From positions 62,001 to 126,000 of the forward strand of contig CAKJVC010000013.1 in assembly GCA_918026815.1 (NCBI GenBank): a stretch of DNA of 64,000 nt, read 5' to 3'. The translations under genes and the position numbers were made by a program. The notes beneath the pieces are model-generated. The model did no database searches, was not told where the DNA came from, and saw only the letters and a program-made list of their open reading frames with translations. Of the stretch, positions 57,109 to 64,000 are shown piece by piece. Source of the stretch: Chalara sp. BL73. Taxonomy: Eukaryota > Ascomycota > Leotiomycetes > Helotiales. Each line of letters starts with the position of its first letter. Position 1 is the stretch's first letter.

Positions 57109-58587
57109 ATGACAACTACTTGGTATGCAACCCCCAGGCAGCAACGAGAGACACCAGCTAGATTCTGTGACCAAGATGCGTTGCGTACAATTTTTGCATT
57201 ATCTATGTCTGCAATGTACAAAGGCGAAGTGCCACTATACGGCGATCTTGTCGATATAGTGGAGAAAGTCAATCAAGGGGTTATCTCAAATGCTTCCATA
57301 GCAGATTGGGGTTTGAGAATGAGAAACGATGAGAGTGCTGCACGCGAGAGACTTGATCTTGAACGACACGGAGCTATTCGTCTAGGAACTCCATTTGAGA
57401 TAAGGACCGTACGACGGCTCTTTGCTCTACTGGGGCTGCACCCGGTTGGATATTACGACCTCTCCAAAGCTGGATTGCCGATGCACGCCACGGCGTTTCG
57501 TCCGATCACAACAAAAGCACTTGAAAAAAATCCATTTCGTGTTTTTACAACTCTTTTGAGATTGGAGCTATTGAGTACAGAGGCGCGAAAGTTGACAGCC
57601 ACTCTGTTGGAAAAACGAAACATTTTTAGTTCTGCGCTGTTAAAACTTATCGACATCGGCGAAAAGCAGTGTGGATTTCTACCAGAACAAGGAAACCAGT
57701 TCATTACAGAAGCTTTGAAGACATTCCAGTGGCAGTCCATAGCAGCATCTACTTATGAAGAGTATCATCTTTTGAAAGCCACCCATCCCATAGTCGCTGA
57801 TATTGCATGCTTCAACAGCGCACACATCAACCACCTCACGCCGCGAACCCTAGATATTGAAGCTTCGCAAGATTTGATGAAAAAAGCGGGACTAGCAGTC
57901 AAGACCAGGATTGAAGGCCCACCACATCGACGTTGGCCAATCTTACTACGCCAGACAAGCTTTTTGGCGCTACAAGAAGAGATCAAATTCCCACTATTCA
58001 ATGCCTCAAACGGCATAGCCCCTCTGATAACCGGGTACCACACAGCACGGTTTGGCGAAATTGAGCAGCGTGGCGCAGCAGTCACTCCTGCTGGCAGAGC
58101 TTTGTTCGACCAGATACTGGAAAATGCTATGTCAGAAGCAAAAGCGAAAGGGGCCGATTCGGCCACGACCGATAGCATATTTTCGACAGCCTTCGAACAA
58201 TTTCCAGACGATATAGAATCTTTAGTGAAGCTCGGTTTGATTTTCTGCACATTCCGATGTATGCCGAAGGCCAAGGGTTACGTTCCTCCAGCGAAGTCAG
58301 CAACGCTCAAGAATCTCCTCGTCGAAGGAATACTTGACTTTTCACCAGTTACCTACGAAGACTTTCTACCATTCTCCGCTGCAGGAATCTTCCAGTCAAA
58401 TTTAAATTCAAAATCGGTTATCGGTATGGCAGCCGAGGCTGAATTTGAATCATTCGATGATAAGACTGGACTTGAGCTTGCACTTGGCGCTCCAATCCAG
58501 GACTTCAATCTCCTTTATTCCGAGACACAAATGAAGAGTCTGGAGGCTTGTGCTAAAGAATTGGGGTTACAAGAGATTATATGGTAA
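57109..58587 (+). CDS. 2-oxoadipate dioxygenase/decarboxylase-like protein (DUF1338 family)
   Basis: An intronless frame of 492 aa. It has the DUF1338 blocks ERHGAIRLGTP (His87), RRLFALLGLHPVGYYDLS, PMHATAFRPI, FRVFTTLLRLELL, NSAHINHLTPRTLDIE (His242) and ITGYHTARFGEIEQRG (Glu near 317-319). These His and Glu positions are the likely non-heme Fe(II) ligands by comparison with the bacterial HglS/YdcJ type, which converts 2-oxoadipate to D-2-hydroxyglutarate with O2. That reaction belongs to lysine catabolism in bacteria and plants. Full length and apparently intact. It shares a promoter with the class II aldolase gene. Substrate identity in fungi is inferred, not shown. Confidence 0.85.
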   Translation: MTTTWYATPRQQRETPARFCDQDALRTIFALSMSAMYKGEVPLYGDLVDIVEKVNQGVISNASIADWGLRMRNDESAARERLDLERHGAIRLGTPFEIRTVRRLFALLGLHPVGYYDLSKAGLPMHATAFRPITTKALEKNPFRVFTTLLRLELLSTEARKLTATLLEKRNIFSSALLKLIDIGEKQCGFLPEQGNQFITEALKTFQWQSIAASTYEEYHLLKATHPIVADIACFNSAHINHLTPRTLDIEASQDLMKKAGLAVKTRIEGPPHRRWPILLRQTSFLALQEEIKFPLFNASNGIAPLITGYHTARFGEIEQRGAAVTPAGRALFDQILENAMSEAKAKGADSATTDSIFSTAFEQFPDDIESLVKLGLIFCTFRCMPKAKGYVPPAKSATLKNLLVEGILDFSPVTYEDFLPFSAAGIFQSNLNSKSVIGMAAEAEFESFDDKTGLELALGAPIQDFNLLYSETQMKSLEACAKELGLQEIIW

Positions 58588-58756
58588 CTTTACAATGGAC
58601 ATCCAGAAATAAATAAGATACTTCAATGTACAGAGCATGATCTATTCAATGATTTTTTAACTAATTGCCTGGCCCAGAAGATATGCGCGTGTGAATGTGA
58701 TGAGTCTTCCACGCTCTAATATACCAGATATACTGATATTCCATAGAAGGTAAAGA
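58588..58756. other. Short gap between convergent genes
   Basis: A 169-bp gap between the DUF1338 gene (+) and the transcription factor gene (-). No feature is recognised. Confidence 0.5.
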
Positions 58757-61182
58757 CTATTGGTTCATAAAACCGTGTAGGAAGTCTTGCACTAGCCATT
58801 CCGATTCATCTGGTACAAAAATATCACCAAAATTCATAATCTGCTCGTCCAAATGTGTCGAGTTGGGGGATAAAAAAAGAGAGCTGGACTGGTTGTCATC
58901 AAACGATTGGTGACCGGTCGTGGAAGAGCTGTTTCCGCAAATCATGGCGATAGTTTTCTCGGATAAGGCCTCAAAGATATCGCGATACGGCGCCGCAACG
59001 CTCCACCTCTCTGCAATTATCACCAGAACCATGGTGCATGATGTGCATGTGCTGATGACGTCAACTTTCCTTGCCTTAGACCGAACCTTATTTGAGCTCC
59101 ATAAGCAATGAAGATAAGTGAGGCCGGCCAAGAATAAAATATGAAGTGAGCCCCATGTATACTGGACATTCGAGTTCTGATATGACCGACGGTACCCCAA
59201 ACACATCTCCCTGGACCTTTCCGTGCACTCTAGGAAAGCATCATCGATGGCATTCTGTAGATCAAAATTGTTTGTAGCATTGATATCATTTGTTTGGGGA
59301 GTCTTTACTGTTGTTAGATAATGTCGATATAGAAGAAGGATGGTATGGCAATATGCTAGATGAAACCATTCTTGGGATGCAAAAACGGATCTTGGATCCG
59401 TATCAATATGGTCTAATTGGCTAGGCGTAGACGCGTGCCATTCCTCTAGCTCATGGCGGAGATTCGTAACTATAGGGATCATGTTTGGGTGAATCTTGGT
59501 AGAATGGCCACAACCCTTGGACACTGAAGGGTATAAATTATCGCTAATTTTGGACCAGATCAAGCGCAGTTTTATTATATGAATCGCACCCGTCATGTGA
59601 GTAGGCGTTGCTCCAATGTAGTTAGGCGAACCGCTCCCAACAGTTGCTGCGATATCGGAATCATCTATATCAAGAGGCAGCTACAGAAAATCAGCAATCA
59701 CTAGGTCCCGTAGTTGTATATCGAGTATCAAGGTCAGTACCTCCACGTCAATGACATCATCCGAGATGCCGAAAGGACGTCCTAGGGTAAAAGCTGCAGC
59801 ACGATCGATATCGTAAGCAACCCAGAAAACTCTTTTGGACATTTCGACAGCCAATGGATCTGTGTTCAATGGGAACTTGCATCTACTACGATGATAGCCG
59901 AGCTCAATACAGTGGCGAATTGCCATTCCAGAGAGTTTCCTGTTTTGAATAAGCACATTTGGAAGTCGAAGAGCAAAGGGGGGTAAAATGTGGAAGCAAC
60001 ATAACTCACCAGATCGAGGCGCCTACAGGTGACTTGATGGAATAAACGGCACAAGATAATATTGCTTGGATCGACTCAAGGCTATCAAGGTGGATCACGT
60101 CTTCTATATAGTCTAATGCCATAGAATAAAAAGCCTGCGGGGAGTTAATGGGCATAATTTTAGAGAAGATAGGCAGTTTTGAAGAATACCTCGGCGGAAG
60201 ATTGCTGGCTTGGGTTGACAATCAGAGACCCTATTGCATAGACCTGCACTATGTTAGGACAATGCGAATATCACCAAATGAATATCCGCGAGCACATACC
60301 ATAAGAACAAAGAACATTGATATTGGCTTCACATCCTGTAGACTTCCATTTTGGTTTGCTTGCGTGCACTCGTCTTCCCAAACGCGAAAAGTGGGATGGT
60401 GTAGAAAGGGGTATTGCGGATGAACATTGTTAAAGTAAGCTTTGCTGAAAGATGATGCGGCCGATATTGAAGGGAGTCGTAATGGAGTGTTGATATTTAA
60501 GGTACTTCGTAAACCCGATTGTTCATTAGTACCTCGAGCTGAGCCCCCATGTTCTTTGCTTAACCGGAGCGCCGAGCTGAAGACCCGGCTGAAGGAGAGC
60601 GCAGATGAAGGTCCAAAATAATGCGGTTCACGGCCAGCAGCGCTCACACAGAGCAGAGCTACGTCGGAAGATATGTCAGCAACATCCGTTTGTGTTGCCG
60701 GAGAACCCTCTGCTACATTCTTGGGTCAGCATATATGAAAACATAAGAATAGCGAAAGATACCGTCGTCAACCCGTTGGTTAGTAGGCTGATATCCGACA
60801 AAATGGTCTAAAGCTACGTCTGGTCGGACCTGTTGGAGAATGCCTTCCAGATACGCTACCCTTGCCTCTAGAGACTGCATGTAGTCGCGGGGTCGATGCA
60901 AGCCAGTCGCTGGATCTTCAACAAGACAATCTGAAGAATCGTATTTTAGATACGGCACCTACATCCAAGTGTTCTTTGCACCCACCTCGGTCTATCTTGA
61001 CGCAATTCTGACATTTCGGGATTTGTCCGTCACACTGTGAATATCCACAAGTAAGAAAGTTTGCTGACCCAACATTTGCAACATACCTTAAGCTTCTTCT
61101 GCTTGCAACGAGTGCAGGCAAGCATTGTACGCTCTCCAAGACGTGGGCGCTTAGAAACATGTTGCCTTGATTGTTGGTCCAT
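58757..61182 (-). CDS. Zn2Cys6 fungal transcription factor
   Basis: Eight exons, all in phase (61182-61087, 61034-60986, 60930-60763, 60712-60300, 60243-60190, 60134-60010, 59939-59741, 59680-58757), give 675 aa. The DNA-binding domain at residues 22-50 is split by the first two introns: CTRCKQKKLK, CDGQIPKCQNC and VKIDRDC, the complete six-cysteine zinc cluster. A short coiled-coil-like helix follows (QSLEARVAYLEGILQQV). The middle homology region has FNNVHPQYPFLHHPTF, AVYSIKSPVGASIWKLSGMAIRHCIELGYHRS and RVFWVAYDIDRAAAFTLGRPFGI. It is the only regulator in the cluster and lies at its right end, so it most likely activates the pathway genes via CGG-type sites. Confidence 0.9.
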
Positions 61183-62251
61183 GACGTAAAATTAAATCTC
61201 AGAGGTGCTTAAGAGCTAGGAATGGTTGACTAGCAATTGAAGTAGATTTGTACAGAGCTCGGTCCAAAACCAACTCAATCGAAAATGAAGTTTGATGATC
61301 TTCAAAGCTCATCTAAAGCAAAGTACCGCTTCCCTTCTTACACAATTGAGTTGCCTGAACCTAGGCATGGGACTGAAGCAGTGTATAATTGTTGTAGGCC
61401 GATACGCCTAGATAACGAACTGGATAAGCTTAGATTTAACATTAGAAGGCTTGGCCAAAATCGGTCTGACGAGTCATGTTATCTAGCGGGTGATGCGCAC
61501 ACTTAGCAGCGGGGTTAGGCATCATCGACATCTCTTCTAACCCTCCTATAAATTAATTTCAGTTAAAATAGAATTGTTCTATTGCACGCTCACAATAGTT
61601 TCACAATCATGTATCCTTGCATAACGTTATAAGGCGTATTTATTAAAAATACACCAAGCAGCTAAGGAAAGAGGCTTACAAAAGAAAGCTGTGCCGTCAT
61701 GGTATTTTAGCAGTGGGATCTCCCAAGGCATGAGTAAAGATGTGCCAAGCATTCCGGACCGACTATACTCCCGAAGTCACGTGAAGCCTCTCGCTTCTTG
61801 CCGCATGTTTCCTAGGCCCCCAGTCTGGATCTGACACACATTACAATCTACTGCATGCGATTGGCTATTTGGAAAAGAAGTAACAGGCAAATTCATGGGC
61901 AGGGCAAGGGCTGACTTTCAGCATTACGAGGCGTATGATACTTTGTTGAAATATTTATTTTAGGAGTCAAGATGTCAATGGATGCGCCATTTAATGTGTC
62001 TCGACCCCTCTTTAAAATAAAACTGGCACAGACAATTAGAGAAAAGATCAGAAGCCGGACACGGGCTATGATTAAATGTGTATTGAAGTGAGAAACCTTG
62101 ATTCATCTAAGAGAGAGGACAATGAGTGTTATATACACATTGTAGGCTGATACCAAACCTATTCCGTACATAGATCAAACGAGAGGTCACGTGACTCATA
62201 TGGTCAACAATGTGACTTTTGCAGAAATACCGTAAACACACCGCTCCCGGG
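61183..62251. other. Intergenic between regulator and LINE
   Basis: The promoter of the transcription factor lies near 61183. A plus-strand frame at 61285-61506 has no recognised motif. The sequence just before 62252 may be the 5' untranslated part of the LINE; no target duplication can be checked because the 3' end is outside the window. Confidence 0.4.
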
Positions 62252-64000
62252 ATGCGTAAAACCTTTCAAATACTCCAATTGAATGTCCGGAAGCAGCGAG
62301 AGGTGCAACACAGTTTAATGAGTGATGAGCAATTGAAGGATTGTGGAGTGTTGGCGATATCTGAACCATATGCGAGGATCATCGACGGCACTTTGGTGAC
62401 AGCCCCTATGGGACACCCAAACTGGATCAAAATAGTACCCACAGTCCAACGTGTGGAAAGGTGGGCGGTTCGAAGCATGCTCTGGATTCGGAAGGATATC
62501 GAAGCAGAACAGGTGCCAATACAATCATCGGACCTCACGGCAGCGGTATTGCGACTCCCAGACCGGTCGATACTGGTAGTGTCAGTCTACGTTGAACCGC
62601 AGGATGCAGAGGCACTGAGGGTTGCGATATGCGAATTACACCAGGTAATAAGAGATACACGCAGCAAGATTGGCACCCGCGTGGATGTGGTACTTGCCGG
62701 GGATTTCAACCGGCACGATCAATTATGGGGAGGAGAGGACGTCTCAGGGGAAAGGCAAGGAGAGGCCGACCCGATCATCAACCTCATGAGTGAGCATGCC
62801 CTACACAGCTTGCTCTCGAGAGGAACGAAGACGTGGCAACGGGGGAATCATGAGTCAACAATTGATCTGGTACTGGCTTCCGAGGAATTGGCAACATCAG
62901 TGGTGAAGTGTACAGTCCACACGACCGAGCATGGATCCGATCACAGAGCAATTCAGACAACGTTCGACGTCGCGACGCCGGAACGAGCTGTTGAAACAAG
63001 GCTACTTTTCAAAAATGCGCCGTGGACCGACATAAAAGGCAGGATTACTACCAATCTTCGCTTCGTTCCATTTGGTGGCAGTGTACAGCAACAGGCAGAT
63101 GGGTTGATGACCGCGGTGCTGGAGGCAGTCCATGCACTCACCCCAAAGGCTAAACCTTCACCATACGCGAAGAGATGGTGGACAACAGATCTCACACAGC
63201 TGCGGCGAGTCTATACGTACTGGAGGAACCAGGCTAGAACGCAACGACGGTTGGGTCGCATGTTTCCTGAACTAGAACAGCAAGCAAATGAAGCTGCTAA
63301 GGAATACCATGATGCTGTCCGGAGACAGAAAAAGGCGCACTGGGAGGACTTCCTCGCAGATGACACAAACATCTGGCAAGCGGCAAAATACCTAGATCCT
63401 CGTGGCAGTTCAGCATTTGACAAGATACCGCCGCTAACGAGAAGAGACGGATCCACCACGAAAAACAAAACTGAACAAGCAGAGGAACTGCTGTCGGTGT
63501 TCTTTCCCCCACTGCCGGAGAGGATAGAAGATGAAGGACCACGACCACAGCGAACCGCAGTGTCGATGCCTCCCCCGACCATGGAAGAAGTCGAACGGAG
63601 GATGTTCGCGGCGAAGCCACGGAAGGCGCCAGGAGAGGATGGGTTACCAGCCATGGTATGGAAGCAGGTATGGCCAGTGGTCAAGGACAGGGTGTTGCTC
63701 CTCTTTCAGACGTCGTTGGACGAAGGGGAACTCCCTACACAATGGAGAAATGCCAAGATCATACCGCTGAAGAAGCCAAACAAAGGTGATTACACGGTTG
63801 CAGAATCATGGAGGCCGATCTCGCTGCTCTCCACACTGGGGAAAACACTAGAATCGGTGATTGCTGAGAGAATATCGCACGCAGTAGAGACCTTTGGTCT
63901 GCTCCCCACGAATCACTTCGGGGCCAGAAAGAAGCGCTCTGCTGAACAGGCACTTTTGCTGTTGCAAGAACACATCTATAATGCATGGAGATCAAAGAAG
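62252..64000 (+). mobile_element. Non-LTR retrotransposon (Tad-like LINE) ORF2, 3' part beyond window
   Basis: An open frame of 583 codons from the ATG at 62252 to the window end has no stop. The N-terminal apurinic-like endonuclease domain has ILQLNVRKQREVQ, LAISEPYA, VVLAGDFNRHDQLWGG, ESTIDLVLAS and GSDHRAI, so all the usual catalytic residues are visible. From about residue 440 the reverse-transcriptase region begins with RKAPGEDGLPAMVWKQ and WRNAKIIPLKKPNKGDYT, then AESWRPISLLSTLGKTLESVIAERI. The YADD box lies beyond the window. No ORF1 (gag-like) frame is seen upstream, suggesting 5' truncation or a separate ORF1 further left that is lost. The frame is intact, so the insertion looks young. 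Confidence 0.9.

Noticed and set aside
61285..61506. 73-codon plus-strand frame divergent to the regulator
   Set aside because: No recognisable domain and no supporting gene structure; most likely a chance frame in the promoter region.
1..64000. CRISPR arrays, rRNA or tRNA genes
   Set aside because: No regularly spaced direct repeats, and no tRNA-like cloverleaf or rRNA sequence that I could recognise by eye; a tRNA scan would be needed to exclude one completely.

Overview
The window comes from a filamentous ascomycete (Pezizomycotina). Genes carry many short spliceosomal introns of about 45-100 nt with GTRNGT donors, CTAAC/CTGAC-like branch sites and YAG acceptors. The gene families (HET, NACHT/STAND with ankyrin, WD40 or SPRY repeats, LtrA, Zn2Cys6, DUF1338, a Tad-like LINE) are typical of this group. 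The sequence alone does not fix the class; the high density of HET and NLR genes would suit Leotiomycetes or Sordariomycetes.

From 1 to about 47 kb lies an allorecognition/innate-immunity type island. It holds a HET gene running off the left edge (-), a HeLo-like/NACHT/ankyrin STAND gene (-) cut by one in-frame stop, an APH-like kinase gene (-), an LtrA-like membrane protein gene (+) with an in-frame stop, and a decayed NmrA/epimerase-like pseudogene. A MITE with 48-bp terminal inverted repeats and an 11-bp target duplication follows at 20.7-21.2 kb. Next come a decayed alpha/beta-hydrolase-NACHT-WD40 pseudogene (+), a very large hydrolase-like/NACHT-like/ankyrin/SPRY gene (-), and a conserved beta-rich orphan (-) with one in-frame TGA. 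The island ends with a multi-exon ankyrin-subtilisin protease gene (+) with a probable frameshift, a CorA-like remnant and a second HET gene (+). Genes are separated by long AT-rich stretches without coding signal. Several genes carry a single lesion in an otherwise well preserved frame.

From 48.3 to 61.2 kb the character changes to a compact, apparently intact catabolic cluster. It consists of an FAD amine oxidase of the fructosyl-amino-acid/sarcosine oxidase family, a sugar-porter MFS transporter, a D-2-hydroxyacid dehydrogenase, an Asp/Glu/hydantoin racemase-family protein, a class II aldolase, a DUF1338 2-oxoadipate dioxygenase/decarboxylase-like enzyme and a Zn2Cys6 activator. The first six genes form three consecutive divergent (-,+) pairs. 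Each shared promoter contains palindromic CGG...CCG sites of the kind Zn2Cys6 factors bind. The enzyme set suggests uptake and oxidation of an amino-acid-derived or glycated substrate, but the substrate is not evident from sequence.

The right edge (62.25 kb onward) is the intact start of a LINE ORF2 (endonuclease, then reverse transcriptase) that continues beyond the window.

Exon boundaries were worked out by hand from splice signals, phase and family resemblance. No homology search was run.
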